DNA from: Ditylenchus dipsaci
Lineage: Eukaryota > Nematoda > Chromadorea > Rhabditida > Anguinidae
Reading direction: 5' to 3'
DNA: 64,000 bases
Assembly: GCA_004194705.1 (NCBI GenBank)
Contig: SADC01001382.1
Coordinates: 310,001-374,000, forward strand
A program made the translations under genes and the position numbers. The notes under the pieces are model-generated. The model saw only the letters and a list, made by a program, of their open reading frames with translations, searched no databases and was not told the DNA's origin. Positions 33,729 through 45,243 of the stretch are shown here, piece after piece (position 1 is the stretch's first letter; every line of letters starts with the position of its first letter).

Positions 33729-36700
33729 TTAGTTGTAATATCCGTTGGAGGTAGCAGCTGGAGCAGAAGCAGCCTTTTCTCCATACCCAGAGGTTTCTTG
33801 AGCTTGAGCAGGGGCTGTAGCAGGTTTGGAGGGGCAGGCATTCGACCGCGAGTGTCAGAAACCACCACTTCTGTGTCTTGGCAAACACATGTACCTGGAC
33901 TTCCGTTCGGACCAGCTTCACCCCGTGGTCCTGGACGGCCTAGAGGGCCAGGCGGGCCCGGCGGCCCAGGCGGGCCAGGCCAACCTAGAATTCGGAGTTG
34001 TTAGGAATAAATTTTTAAGAATCTCGGTTGATTCCCTCCAATGTTCCGTAAGGAGTAAAAATATATGGATGTTCCTGAACTATCTGTTTAGCCTGGTTTA
34101 ATAAGGTCAGTATCAGAATAACATCATAGCTTGAGAAAGTTGGGCTTTAAAAAAACCGAATCCTTTTACTGGTTCCTTTTTTATAAGGTGGATAGGGTTG
34201 GAGAAATGTACACGAAATCGGAAAATTTTGTCGATATGTTGATGGTTTTGACCAGTTTCCAACCTTTTTCTCCTGTAGTTCCAGGGTAACCATCTTCGCC
34301 TGAAAATAATAAATAAGAAAAAATATTGAAAAATATCGCTACCATTTGATCCGGGATGACCGGGAGGGCTAAAATTGTTCTAATTTTAGCATAGTTTTCA
34401 AGTTTCAACTGTCAAAAAGTTTTGATTACCCCCAAGGTCCAGTCTCACCGACATCTCCAGGTGGGCCAGGGATTACATGTGCTTCTGGAGTGATTCCTAA
34501 ACTAACATGTTATTCAGAAAAGTTTCTCATTGTTGTCTAGTATTTCAAATTCCCGCCTTTTCGTTTTAAGTTTTTTATTATTTCTTCCTTTTACTATTTT
34601 TTGCAATTTCAGACAAGCGAGACAGCCGAAAATTTGGATAAAACAAAAAATAATAAATGCAATTAAAAAAAGCCGTTAAATGAAAAACTGAAGGAATCTT
34701 ATATAGTTTAATAAAACTTAATAGTTTAATAAAACGATTTAAAAAGACTGTTCTAAAAGTCGCACCTTTGTCTCCAATAGGACCAGGCAGTCCAGGAACC
34801 TGCAATTAAATATTTTTATTTTTAGTTTTTATTTATTTTTTACTCCATCAGGTCCTATAGGACCATCCTCGCCCTGTTTGCCTGGTTGACCATCCAAGCC
34901 TGGTCGGCCTGCAATGCCTGGGTCACCGGTGTCTCCTGGGAAACCAGGATGACCTGAAATTAAATATTTTTATTTTTTAGTTTGATTAATCCCAGTCACC
35001 TACCTGGCACTCCCCTAGGACCTTGAGGACAAGGCAGACATGGTGGAGGTTCAAACACTCTTTCAGGGATGCACGATGCATTGGGGGTGGTGCCCGGACG
35101 GCCGGGGGCTCCGTCCGGACCAGGATTTCCTGGCAACCTGGCAAGCCTTGGTCTCCTATAATGTAAATATAGTCAAAAAAGCTAAAAACCATTTTTCAAA
35201 AAAAAATATTCGAATTCTTGTGCAACTGGTTTGTTTTCGTAATTGTTGTTGCTTTTCGATAAATTACTTATTTGTGTGTAAATTTTCTTCGTGAATCTCA
35301 TCAACAAAGCATGGTTTTCAAAGATGCTTGGCTGCCGAGATATTAAATAAACTAGAATCGTCGTCATCTAAAATCTTGGAACTCAAACTTTAGTTTATGT
35401 TTCGGCAAGAAATATTTTTTAATATATTTTTCGCGAATAGGATTTCTAAGAAAACTTTAGCCTATATAGGGAATATCTCCTACAATGTATATATTAGTCA
35501 AAAAAGCTAATTTCTGAACAACCTGACATTTAATATATATAGGGAAATGTCAGGTTGTTCAGAAAGTTCGCGACCACCCATGAACACATTTATTTTTGAT
35601 TTTTTAACGTTTTTTAGCATTTTTCAAAATTATAACGATTCGATAACAAATTAATCATCCAAGGAATGCGTGTTATCGTGTTTTATAAGTACCCACCATT
35701 AATGAATGCCGCAAACAAAGGAAACCAGGGAAAAGTTGCAGCATTCCGAACACCACCAATCCACCCCCTCCCCCATTGTTGACAAAGAAAAAATCAACAA
35801 ATATTCGACTTTTTGCCTTGGGGGACCAAGGTAGACTCCTTATATTGAGGTATTCTAACGATTTCCGGTTTTTTTATGCGGTTTCACCGATTCAATTCGT
35901 CGATGGGAGGCAGTTATAGAACACGAAGAAGAGTACTCCCTGATGGCTTGTTCACGTTGTTAGAGTTCGAGTTAGGGTAAGAGGTGTTCATGTACTCAAA
36001 AACCCGAACTCTAACTCGATGGTGTTCACGTACATCGAGTTAAAGTTCGAGGTCGAGCTTGAAAATTTTCATGTATATAGCTTAGATAGCTCACAATATC
36101 ACCCCAAAGCCGTCTAAAGCCACTAAAAGTTAGTTTTTGGGGATTTGCTACAAGGGAATCCAAGTTATATGCATCAACACCTTCAAATTTAACCTCGAAC
36201 TCTAACTCTAACTCGAGATACATGAACACCCTCGAGTTAGGATCAGAGGTGTTCACGTAACCAAAATCCCGAACTCTAACTCTAACAACGTGAACAAGCC
36301 ATGAAAAAATGATTTATTATCGCATCGCTATCATTTCGAAAATAGGTTTAAACAAATCGCAAAAAAACCAAAGAGAAATGTGTTTAAAGGGCATGCCCAC
36401 GCCAATAAGTTTGATTTCAAATGTTTGAATTCCCGGGCACCAGTTTTTCAGATGAAGACAAAATGAATTTGAAATCACTTTTCATTTCAAAAAAAAATTA
36501 TGGTATCCTTTTAGTCGTCTCACTTTTTGCGATACCTTTTTCCGTAACACTTATTATCTTGTTTAGCAATACCCAACTCTAGGGGCAAAACTAATATTGG
36601 TTGGTAATTTTCGGTTTCTCGTATGAAAATGTTAGGGTTTTTTTGCACAGCTTTATCTCGGAGTTCAGGTGGTCGATAATTCGCTTCTTAGGTCAAGCAA

Positions 36701-39008
36701 TTTTCTCGTATCAGTTCTTCGTCCAAATGCCGATCCCCGACACAAATTGTAATTTTATAAAAGCATCAATTTTTAACCAAACATAAACGGATCCCACTTG
36801 CCATAGTATGGACGTGGTATCCTTATCATTTAACATCATTACCGTATTTCCTTTAATAGAGCCCCTCTTTTGTCAATATACTTTAAGGGTGTGTATCTCA
36901 GGGCTGAGTGAATATTTTACAAAGATATGTATTGCATTTTCTTGACTCCTACGAGTATGTAAAGTTTATTTTGGAAACGATACGTTGTTTTATAATATCT
37001 CATCAAAAATCCATTTGCATGTGTAGAACCTTCAATTTGATGCGAAAGTCCAACAGAATTTCTCTGATTCTTTCTGAACTTGCAGCCTTCCGCCAGGCGC
37101 GCTTTTCCTCCAGTAGGCTGACAGAGATCAGTTCCACATCCAACGCAGGAGACAACGGTAGAGGCATGGCTGAAGGTAGACGTAATCTTGGTGCAACCGG
37201 GACACTTCACATCCTCAAATAATTTTGACTAAAACTAAAAAGCTTATAAAAATAATAAAACTTACCATAAAAACGAATTCGGATGCTGGACGAGTCGCTT
37301 GAGCTTGTGTCGCTTGAGCTCATCTTCCTTGGTCGGTTGAAACAAATCCTTTCCGAGTGGCATCTTGCTTTACGCTTGACGAAAGAGCTTCTAAATGAGT
37401 TTAACGAATGGTTACTTGCAAAAAAATAACAAATGAGACAGCACAAGTTAATCTTTAGCTGGCTTACCATATTACACTCAGCTATATCATGAAAAAGTGT
37501 TACGAAAAAATGGGATCACAAACTGTGAGACGACTAGAAAGATACCATAAAAATTTTTGATATGAAAAACTATTTCAAATTCATTTTGTCTTCATCTGAA
37601 AAACTGGTGCCCGGGAATTCAAACATTTGAAATCAAAGTTATTGGCGTGGGCATGCCCCTTTAAGGGTGGTCGTGAACTTTCTGAACAACCTGATATTTA
37701 AATTGTATTTATAAAATACAGAAAAATTCAAAAAAATGTTGCTAACTGACACACAAAACATCCTTGGCCATAATTCTTCAAACGAAAACAAGAATGTTAA
37801 AAATATCGTTTTTTGAAGTTCTCAATCAGAATTTTTGATATAAATGTGCTAGTACTACTTTTGGTTATTTATCAAATCTATAAAACATAATTTGCATTTT
37901 ACTTTTATAAATTTAATTTTTTGAATGCTTCTTACGTTTCAGTTCATTTCTTGAAATCAGACTGGAACAAAAAAAATTATTCAAATATCAAATTTTCTAA
38001 AGTAAACTTCTAACTCTGTTTTATGGATCTGATGGAGAATGAAAAAGTAGTTACAGCTTACCTATATGAGAGCTACAGCTTTAAAACAAAAAAATCGATA
38101 TTTTTAAAATTATTGTTTTCTTTCCGTTTTCACAAATGGTCTGAGGACCATTTGCTTTACAATGGATTAAATTCTTGCAATATTTGCGGCTAATCACCGA
38201 TCTATACATAGTTCAAAAAAGTAGCCACATTTTTAGGGTTAACCTGTATATAAAATCACTAAAATAAGCTTTTAAAAATTGAATGACAATGCCGAAATTT
38301 TCTTTTGAAAAAATCATTAGGCTGCAAAAAACCGTCAACCATCACGTAAGTACACTAAGCAAAATAGAGAAGATACAAATTCAATATGGTAAAAATTAAA
38401 AAATTTATGATCACAAATTTATGCTTTATAAAATGTATGCTTGACCCAAAAACGAACCATTAGGCCCCTTTCGCCAGGCACACAGCAGGCTGGACACTCC
38501 TGGAAAGTAGGCGCATTCGGATGCAAAAGGGAAGGATTATAACCAGCATATTGACTCTGTTGGTCACTTCTCCTTGTTCGGTTCAACTGCTGTTGTTGGG
38601 CCAGAGCCAGTGAGGGCATAATCTCGTTCTCCATTCCTTGAGTGATGCTCTAAAATAAGCAATAAAATCACGATAACCTGTATAAGAAAATAAGTCAAAC
38701 AGCACCTCACAGTAGGCGAAATCCTGTTGAGAAAAAGCACCCATGGTTTGCACATAGTTGTACATTGAAGGGACTAGTAGGCATAAACAAAGCATTGAAG
38801 CAATGCTCAGCACTCCAGACACAACTATAATCAGCTGGTAAGCATTTTCTTTGGCTTCATTCAACTCTCCTTCTTGCTCTGGCTGAACCATCTTGGAGTC
38901 TGAACAGGGTTCTTGGTCGAATCTTCGGTAGGAGGCGAGATTACTGGAAGAGGAGGGAGATGCGAATGCAGAGGCGCCCGGCCCGTTTTTGGTGGGGCTG
39001 GGACGCAT
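33729..39008 (-). CDS. nematode cuticle collagen with large intron
   Basis: Second cuticle collagen, about 500 residues. Exon 1 (38706-39008) starts MRPSPTKNG 23 bases after an acceptor (gatttcag), a likely spliced-leader site. It contains the N-domain [32 protein letters not shown] and FAYCE. Exon 2 (38458-38649) has SITQGMENE, a furin-like RTRR and the break [11 protein letters not shown]. After a 3.3-kb intron, exon 35004-35155 gives [13 protein letters not shown] and [13 protein letters not shown]. Gly-X-Y exons follow near 34844-34953, 34765-34800, 34430-34495, 34342-34370 and 34264-34300. The last exon (33729-33985) has [22 protein letters not shown] and an Ala/Pro tail ending SNGYYN. 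Single-base indels shift the frame near 35133, 38466 and 33830. The large intron holds nested transposons and an eS27 gene on the same strand. Confidence 0.85.
35942..36303. repeat. foldback with 'gaactctaactc' subrepeats
   Basis: Ends tggcttgttcacgttgttag and ctaacaacgtgaacaagcca are inverse. Inside them both arms carry irregular 'gaactctaactcga' units. A single 'ggcttgttcacg' end also occurs near 16300. Confidence 0.7.
36842..36975. mobile_element. single arm of a CCGTATTTCC-type MITE
   Basis: Starts after TA with ccgtatttcctttaatagag and continues with the family's 'tatctcagggctgag' and 'tcttgactcctacgag' blocks, then stops. The partner arm is missing, so the copy is truncated beside the eS27 coding end. 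Confidence 0.6.
36917..37363 (-). CDS. rps-27: small ribosomal subunit protein eS27 (RPS27)
   Basis: Component of the 40S ribosomal subunit with a C4 zinc finger. Exon 1 (37266-37363) gives [20 protein letters not shown] then [11 protein letters not shown], preceded 25 bases upstream by an acceptor (actcatttag). Exon 2 (from 37213) gives [34 protein letters not shown] and AEGCKFRKN. Both CxxC pairs are present. Exon 1 is 98 bases where 99 are needed: a five-T run should be six, so the frame breaks just before the intron. Homology ends two residues before the usual C-terminus (family ending ...RKQH). The frame then runs on 47 codons into element sequence to a stop at 36917. It retains its intron, so it is not a retrocopy. 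It could be the functional gene with read errors or a captured copy that lost its stop. Confidence 0.85.
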
Positions 39009-39142
39009 GGCTGGTTTGTGACTGGCTATCCTGAAATCAATTTAGTTTTTTTAATGGGATAAAAAACGTTAAAGTCTTATTAATTTAAGTTTTTCGGAAA
39101 ACTTCATTTGTTTTTCAATTTTTAAAAAGGCTGTAACTAATT

Positions 39143-39946
39143 TACCCCGCCAAATTACTGATTTACCCCGCCAAATTATTTTTTTACCCCGCCAAATTTG
39201 AATTTTGAGCAAAATACTCGTTTACCCCGCCAAATTACTGATTTACCCCGCCAAATTTGAATTTTCGGTGAAATACTGCAGTAAATTTTGCGGGAATTCA
39301 GATTTTATAGTCAAAAATGACTTGGATCGCTCAAAATCCCACCCCGAGTGGCCAGAAGCCCCTGAAAGTTGGTTTTTTGGGGTTTACTAAAGGGGGGGGG
39401 TAAACTTTTTGCGAAAAATCGATTGAGCGGATCAGATTTCCGGTCCGATGGGCTAAACGCTCAGAATTCCAGCCTTAACCATTCTCAACCATCTTAAACC
39501 ACCCTAAACCATCCCAAACTGCTCCAGACCAGTATCTAACTACCCTAAATCAGTGCTTAGGGTGGTTTAAGATGGTTGAGAATGGTTCAGGGTGAAATTC
39601 TGAGCAATTCAGCCGATCGGACTGGAAATCTGATCCGCTCAATCGATTTTTCGCAAAAGTTTACCCCCCCCCTTTAGTAAACCCCAAAAAACCAACTTCC
39701 AGGGGCTTCTGGCCACTCTGGGGTCGGATTTTGAGCGATCCAAGTCATTTTTGACTATAAAATCTGAATTCCCGCAAAATTTACTGCAGTATTTCACCGA
39801 AAATTCAAATTTGGCGGGGTAAATCAGTAATTTGGCGGGGTAAACGAGTATTTTGCTCAAAATTCAAATTTGGCGGGGTAAAAAAATAATTTGGCGGGGT
39901 AAATCAGTAATTTGGCGGGGTAAATCAGTAATTTGGCGGGGTAAAA
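39143..39946. repeat. ~800-bp foldback with 'ttaccccgccaaat' arms
   Basis: The outer arms are short tandem units (39143-39260 'gatttaccccgccaaattact', inverted at 39805-39946). The inner arms (39290-39460 and 39640-39790) are long near-identical inverse repeats with C/G runs. The centre near 39550 is rich in 'accatcttaaaccacc'. Degenerate relatives of the outer unit lie at 18755-18846. Confidence 0.8.
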
Positions 39947-40579
39947 CAATTTGAGCCTTTTTAAAAATAGCTCTAGATGCCAATTTAACTTTTCATAACT
40001 AACACAAAGCCTCAGGCACAGGGTGGGTAAGCATTATCTAGGACAGATTCAAAATCCTGTTTCAAAGCACATTAAATTGTTTGAGGGAGTTGGCGTTACT
40101 AGGGCACGAAATGGGGCTTGCATTTCGTACACAGTCGGCTTAATTGTTTTGAAATCTGCTTGACACTTATTAAATTCCTATAATTAGGAGCCTTTGTTAT
40201 ACCACACGATACAGTTTTTTTTACAAAAAAAGCTTAAAAAAGCTTAAAAAAGCTTGGTTTAAACCCGCAAGGATAGTATGAAATATACGCATTTGATAAA
40301 GACTTGATCGTGATCGTTATGATTGTTGATGATAGTTGCTTAGACCTTAGAGACACAAAAGTGATCGAAAAGAGTGTTGCGCGGGGGACACTGAGGGTAA
40401 GTTAAAGTGATCATGGAAAATGAAAATAACTCCATCTGAATAAGTAAAGTCGTCGTAAAAATGGTCGTAGGTTCGACTCCCACGCGGATCATGCATTGTA
40501 CCATCAATTGGGCGAAGGGAAAAATACTTAAGATGGTAGTTGTTACTACTATCCTACTACTCACTAATAGAGTGGGGGT
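39947..40579. other. spacer with a tRNA-like motif
   Basis: No gene is supported. 40466-40494 contains GTAGGTTCGACTCCCACGCG on the plus strand, a canonical tRNA T arm and B box. No matching 5' half could be aligned convincingly upstream, so it is a tRNA-like relic. The 75-codon minus-strand frame across it (reading RVGVEPTT) is an artefact of that motif. Confidence 0.45.
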
Positions 40580-41290
40580 TTAATTCGCGGTTTGTTTCTT
40601 GCTCTGTCTTTTGGGTTTCAAGTTGCTTGGAGTGCTGCTCTTGCACATAGGTAATGGGTGAACTTCTTTTCCTTCTTCTCCATCTTGTTCACCCACTGAC
40701 CTAGATTGTTGATTGTGGCGAGAAATTTCACTGGAATTATTCAGACTACTTTAGTAGTTTAGGGTTTTTGAGTAAACTTGGAATTTGTGATACGCAATTA
40801 GTGATAAAATAGAAAAGAAGGTTAGACAAATACTTTCTAGCCTAATATTTAAGTTCGGAACAGTATAGGCACGCTCACAATGGCGCCTATACAGACTTTC
40901 ACATCCACACTCGTCACTTTTGATACGTTCAAATTTCATTGTGAATACAAGTGGGGGTGTGGGTGCGGGTGTGGGAGTTCGTGCGGGATTTTGGACCATT
41001 GTGAACGAGCCTTTACAGCAGACTATCGAAAAACTTTCGCTGAAAAGAGGATTCGCCTGGGCTGGGGTTTTTCGGCCCGACTCTACGTAGAGTTGGCCTC
41101 TGCCTGTGCTTACATGCGGTTGGAAGTTGCAGTAACGAAACTTTCCGTAAGGATTAAACAAAGAAAGGTGTGCTTTTTCAACTTCTTTTCCGTATTCTTT
41201 TCTTCTAAATGCATTCGAAAATCGTATTGATGTCATGTACAAAAACACACCTCTGAATATTCTATATAAAGTTGGGATACATATTTGCGT
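40580..41290 (-). CDS. possible membrane protein gene, unrecognised and uncertain
   Basis: I do not recognise a family. Minus-strand pieces look coding: about 41120-41190 (EYGKEVEKAHLSLFNPYGKF, RYCNFQPH, followed by donor gtaagc), 40735-40832 (after acceptor aatattag: LESICLTFFSILSLIAYHKF, a membrane helix) and 40580-40742 (SSEISRHNQQSRSVGEQDG, ending KPKRQSKKQTAN and stop). An in-frame TAA lies between the last two pieces. A MITE (40866-41012) occupies the intervening intron. Codon use and splice signals are suggestive only. Confidence 0.35.
40866..41012. mobile_element. 147-bp MITE with 17-bp inverted ends
   Basis: Inverted ends aggcacgctcacaatgg and ccattgtgaacgagcct. The interior has a 'gggtgtgggtgcgggtg' tract. 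No larger relatives are seen in the window. Confidence 0.55.
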
Positions 41291-41326
41291 AGAAGCGCTT
41301 TCACCCTCCGATACTCGAACGGCGGC

Positions 41327-41456
41327 AACCAGACAAAAACAAATATATCCGGATTTGTCGCGCGACAAAAAACAACTTTTTTTTCCGGTGAATTCGGGCA
41401 AAAAAAGTCGTTTTTGTCGCGCGACAAATCCGGAAAAGTCGTTTTTGTCTGGTTGC
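41327..41456. repeat. 130-bp palindrome (caaccagacaaaaac ends)
   Basis: Left end caaccagacaaaaac, right end gtttttgtctggttg. The internal 'ggatttgtcgcgcgacaaa' appears in both arms and is itself a perfect inner palindrome. Confidence 0.75.
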
Positions 41457-41459
41457 CCG

Positions 41460-42893
41460 AATGGCCACTTTGCTCGGATGGACTCAGAAGTTCATGCTGA
41501 TCATTTTTGTATATACACCATCGGCGGTTTGAAAATTGATAGTCGGGTGAGCAGAGCGAGAAAGACAGGACTAGAAAGTGCTTTGAAGCATTTGAAAACA
41601 GGGGTTTAGAGTGTTTAGCAAAGGTCGTAACAAATTTTTCCTAAAGTATTTTGACGTAAAACTCATTTTTTGTTGAGCAAACCAAAGTTTTTGACACTGG
41701 ATTCGTGTTCAGCATGGTCGCTTTGCTTACAAAAGTGCTCCTTAAAAAAAAGGACTCACTTTCGAATTTTGGAATTCCCCTCGACACAAATAATATTAAA
41801 TTTTTGAAAAAATTATTTGTCTCGAGTGGAAGCCCTATTTTCAAATGCTTCGAAGCGCTTGCTCTGTCGAATGGTGCATAACACTCACCGAAAAAAATGA
41901 CATGATTGTTTGTTTTGTCTAAAAACACTTTGGTTTTTTTTCATATATATTTTTAGTTTTTTGTGTCATTGTCTCGAAAAGAAAGTCATTTTTTTTAACT
42001 TTTTAAACTACCTAACCCACTTGGATAAAAGAGATGGGAACAAACAATATATTGGTATTGGGATATTGGGGTATTGGGCCAAATAAAGGCGTTAATATTG
42101 GTATTGGGATATTGGTTGGTGTTTTTCGAAAATATTGGTATTGGGTTTGACAAAGATATTGGGTGTTAAATAATGAAATTTTTCCAATAGAAATTTCAAA
42201 TTTTCACTCATATTTCCTCATTTTTTGGCCTAATGGATGACATTAAACAAGTTTTATTTATTATTTTTTCATTGATTTACTTAAATTGTCTTATTTTAAA
42301 GAAAAAACTTAACGAAAAGACTTTCCTACACCCAAAATTTTTTGCTGATCATAAAGACAAATGTTAGAAGTTCTGAATCAGAAGTGATTATTTCGACAAA
42401 ATTGAGCTTTCTTTTCCACAATTCTGCAACACCATAACAAGATTTATTTCAAATTACCACATTCGACAGCTGCTGCAATGACATTAATTTTTTGTCCAAA
42501 AATCAGTTCGCCCAACGTTTATTAGTCGGAAATTCAGATCGTCCGAAATTTAATTCGTACAAACTTGAGTTTTCATTGCTCGGTTATTCGAATTCCGAAC
42601 ACATTTTAATTTTGATTTTGTGGCCCTAATAAAAACCGAAATCAATTTTAATGGATCAATTTTGATTTCTTCAGGCCAAAAAATCAGTTCCAGTGTGTTA
42701 CTAAATCGAGATCAGACTGAATTAGGAACTTTTTTTGAATGTTTTGGTGAACAAAATAGACTTTTAAAAAAATATTGGTATTAGGCAATATATTGGGGTC
42801 CGCAACTTGAAATATTGGTATTGGGCAAAGGCAAACGCGCATCTCTATTGGATAGTATCCAAACGTAAAGGCCGCCCTTCAAAGAGTAATTTT
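41460..42893. other. intergenic, with 'attggtattggg' low-complexity tracts
   Basis: Irregular 'tattggtattgggatattgg' repeats occur at 42038-42162 and again at 42768-42850 in direct orientation. Between them is AT-rich DNA with a 'cgtccaaa'-like fragment near 42490. No coding sequence is supported. Confidence 0.5.
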
Positions 42894-42901
42894 CTCTGAG
42901 C

Positions 42902-43281
42902 GGTACTTCTACGGTTGGTCCCCCCCCCCCATTTTGCGACTATCACTAATTTATTACTAACATTCATCAAACAAATTCTTTATTTATTTTCACATTCGTA
43001 CAAAAAAACAATCTGCGATCATAGATGAAACATAATATCTACTCCTTTGAACTTTCTACGCCAAACAAAATCTGACACATAGCTGTTGAAGACGGAGCGA
43101 TGTGTACCATATTCATGCTTGTACTATAGTATTCGGATTGATTGTTGAGCCATCTCCGCGACGCATTTCAAATTAAGGTAAATTTAGGTACTATCTATCT
43201 AAAAAGACAAAGTAATAAAAGCATAACTAACATAAATAAGATTGAAAAAATGGGGGGGGGGGGACCAACCGTAGAAGTACC
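42902..43281 (-). mobile_element. Merlin-type DNA transposon derivative with transposase 3' end
   Basis: Inverted ends GGTACTTCTACGGTTGG plus a C run and the complement. An exact 8-bp target duplication CTCTGAGC flanks it (42894-42901 and 43282-43289). On the minus strand 43019-43125 encodes YKHEYGTHRSVFNSYVSDFV then WRRKFKGVDIMFHL and a stop, matching the C-terminal part of the ISXO2/IS1016-like transposase found in the other element at 45782-46179. A stop codon interrupts the frame just upstream. Ends, 8-bp duplication and transposase type all fit the Merlin superfamily. Confidence 0.8.
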
Positions 43282-43489
43282 CTCTGAGCCTACCTTTTTC
43301 GGTTCCGTTGAATTTTTTTCACCCCAATCCATTCAATGTGGAGTGTGTTGGTCTTTAGCCGCAAAGCGTCCAAATACTTTTGGTTTCGTGTGCTTAATAG
43401 GTGTCAAATAGGCTTTGCACCCATAGGGGTTCGAACTATCAACCTCGGTTTTGAGGAAATTTTGCAGGAATTGAAATTTTTAAGTCCAA

Positions 43490-44220
43490 CCAAACCAAGT
43501 GGTCGTCACCTGGAGCAAATTTTTTTTATTTTTCGGGTTCCGAAACCTGTTTTCTGGTTTGATTCGGGCATGCTGACGATGGTTTGGTAGTTATAAAATG
43601 CCGTTTTCTCGAGTATTTTTCGAGTTTTGGTAAAATCGAGTTCTGGTGAAATCAATTGTATCCTAATACTCGAAAAATACCATACAAACCTCATTTCACT
43701 ATTATCAAAACATCTTCAGCGTGTCCGAATCAGTCCAGAAAACAAGTTTTGGAACCCGCAAAAGTAAAAAAATTGATCCAAGTGGACGACCACTTGGTTT
43801 TGTGGGTAGTCATACCCAGGTTGGGGAACTCAGGTAGTTTAGTAGTACCCGGGTAGTAATATTTTCGACTTGTAAAGCAGTTTTAAAATTTAAAACGTTT
43901 TTCCTTGATCCAACTTCAGTTCCACTGGATAATATGTGCATCAACTAAACCAAGTGGTCGTCCACTTCGGTCAAAACTTTTTTTTCACGTTCTTCATGTT
44001 TCAAAACCTGTTTTCTAGACTGACTCGGACATGCTGAAGATGGTTTGATAATAGTTAAACAAGGTTTTGTATGGTATTTTTTGAGTATTGGGCAATAATT
44101 TATTTTACTAAAACTCGATTTTCGCCAAACCCAAAAATACCCTAAAAACGGCATTTTACACTATCAAACCATCTTCAGCGTGTCCGAATTAGTCCAGAAA
44201 ACAGGTTTTGGTTCATGAAA
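43490..44220. repeat. two palindromic 'aagtggtcgtccacttgg' repeats
   Basis: Two adjacent palindromes (about 43490-43800 and 43945-44215) have 'gggcatgctgaagatggttt' in each arm and 'ggttttggaaccc' near the ends. They match 3978-4224, 4430-4640 and 57330-57610. The stretch between carries 'tacccaggt' and 'acccgggtag' as at 4260-4320. Confidence 0.7.
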
Positions 44221-44732
44221 AACGTTAGGGCCAGGGCAAGTTTAGGCTCATTCGAGAGCACAGGAACTGTAGTTGTGCAATGCAATAAATGCGGTACCGA
44301 CCAACGCCAAAAATTGGGCTAAAAAGCCTAAAGTAGGCAGAAAAAATATCTGGCGGGAATTCAAAATCTTCACAGAGTCGCACAGTCTAAATGCTATATA
44401 AAGATACTAGAGGTTATTTATGCGGTAGGCCCCAGAAAGTAAAATCCTGTTTAAAATCTATCCTTTTTAATTTTCATTTGGCTTAAAAGAGGCTGAAAAT
44501 TGGTGAAAAATACCCTAAAAGGACCATTTTTGCCTATGGTGTGGGAGGCATTTTTTTTTGACAAACTTCAAACTTTTTTATTTTGAAAGTGTTTACGATG
44601 CTTCTTTTATCGTGTTGAGCAGAAAAAATGAGTTCAGGGTGTGATTTTGAGTCACTTTCCAAAAAATCCGAGTATGGGGGGGGAACTATAAAAGTACCAT
44701 GTCGGAAAATAGTAACCCCCTCTCCGATAGTG

Positions 44733-45130
44733 ACCCCCCCCTATGAATGAAAAAATGTTCGTGTAAATTTGCATCACATATTCGCATTTTGTAAATTTTT
44801 ATAAATAGTGTTTAAACGACTTCTAAGTAATTTTTATGTGCTTAAAACGATATAAAAGCTGTTTTCTAACACTTTTCCACATAAAATACCAATTTTTGAA
44901 AAAAAAATTTTGACCAAAATTTGACCACAAACTTGATTTGCTTTGGTCCCCCAAGGCAAAAAGTCAAATATTGGGTAAGATTTTTTTTTTCTTCAAAAGT
45001 CTATTTTTTATGTGGGAAATTGTTAGAAAATAGCTTTTTTATCGTTTTAAGGCACATAAAAATTACTTAGGAGTCTTTTAAACACGATTTACAAAAATTT
45101 ACAAAATGCGCACCTACCACCCCCCCCCCC
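44733..45130. repeat. ~400-bp foldback bounded by C runs
   Basis: C run at 44735, inverse arms through 'cgcattttgtaaattttt', 'taatttttatgtgc' and 'cttggtcccccaaggcaaaaag' at the centre, and a C run near 45119. The central motif ties it to the foldback family at 23.1 and 29.2 kb. Confidence 0.7.
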
Positions 45131-45243
45131 TAAGTGAACAAGTGCCGCATTTTATGCGCACAAATCATTATCTGTTTCCGGTGTCGCATTTTTGTCGCTC
45201 TTTTTTAGTGATCAGCTAATTTTTTTGTTTTAGTGATAACAAG

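Larger units (their letters stand above)
36388..37660. mobile_element. TTAA-flanked element enclosing a ribosomal protein gene
   Basis: TTAA at 36384-36387 and 37661-37664 flanks inverted ends AGGGCATGCCCACGCC and GGCGTGGGCATGCCCCT. The TIRs extend about 165 bp ('ggtgcccgggaattcaaac', 'ttcatctgaaaaac', 'tagtcgtctcac', 'gtaacact'). Between them lie the eS27 gene (minus strand) and one arm of a CCGTATTTCC MITE (36842-36975). The end sequence is that of the cargo-free MITE at 5850-6080. The arrangement is that of a gene captured by a non-autonomous transposon. Confidence 0.75.
35545..37692. mobile_element. 2.1-kb element with mariner-like ends, containing the eS27 element
   Basis: Inverted ends TCAGGTTGTTCAGAAAGTTC (left, 35549-35568) and the complement at 37673-37692, extending through 'gcgaccaccc'/'gggtggtcgtg'. 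Termini of this type are seen in Tc1/mariner elements. The right end is followed by TA. The left flank is obscured by a second inverted copy of the end at 35512-35535. Inside are a foldback (35942-36303) and the TTAA-flanked eS27 element (36388-37660). No mariner transposase frame is visible. Confidence 0.6.

Noticed and set aside
40340..40564. 75-codon minus-strand frame reading RVGVEPTT
   Set aside because: This peptide is the usual product of translating a tRNA T arm in reverse; the underlying feature is tRNA-like sequence.
40751..41401. 216-codon minus-strand frame as one protein
   Set aside because: It passes through a 147-bp MITE and a 130-bp palindrome, and includes a gtaagc donor within it. 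At most parts are exons, and these are reported separately at low confidence.
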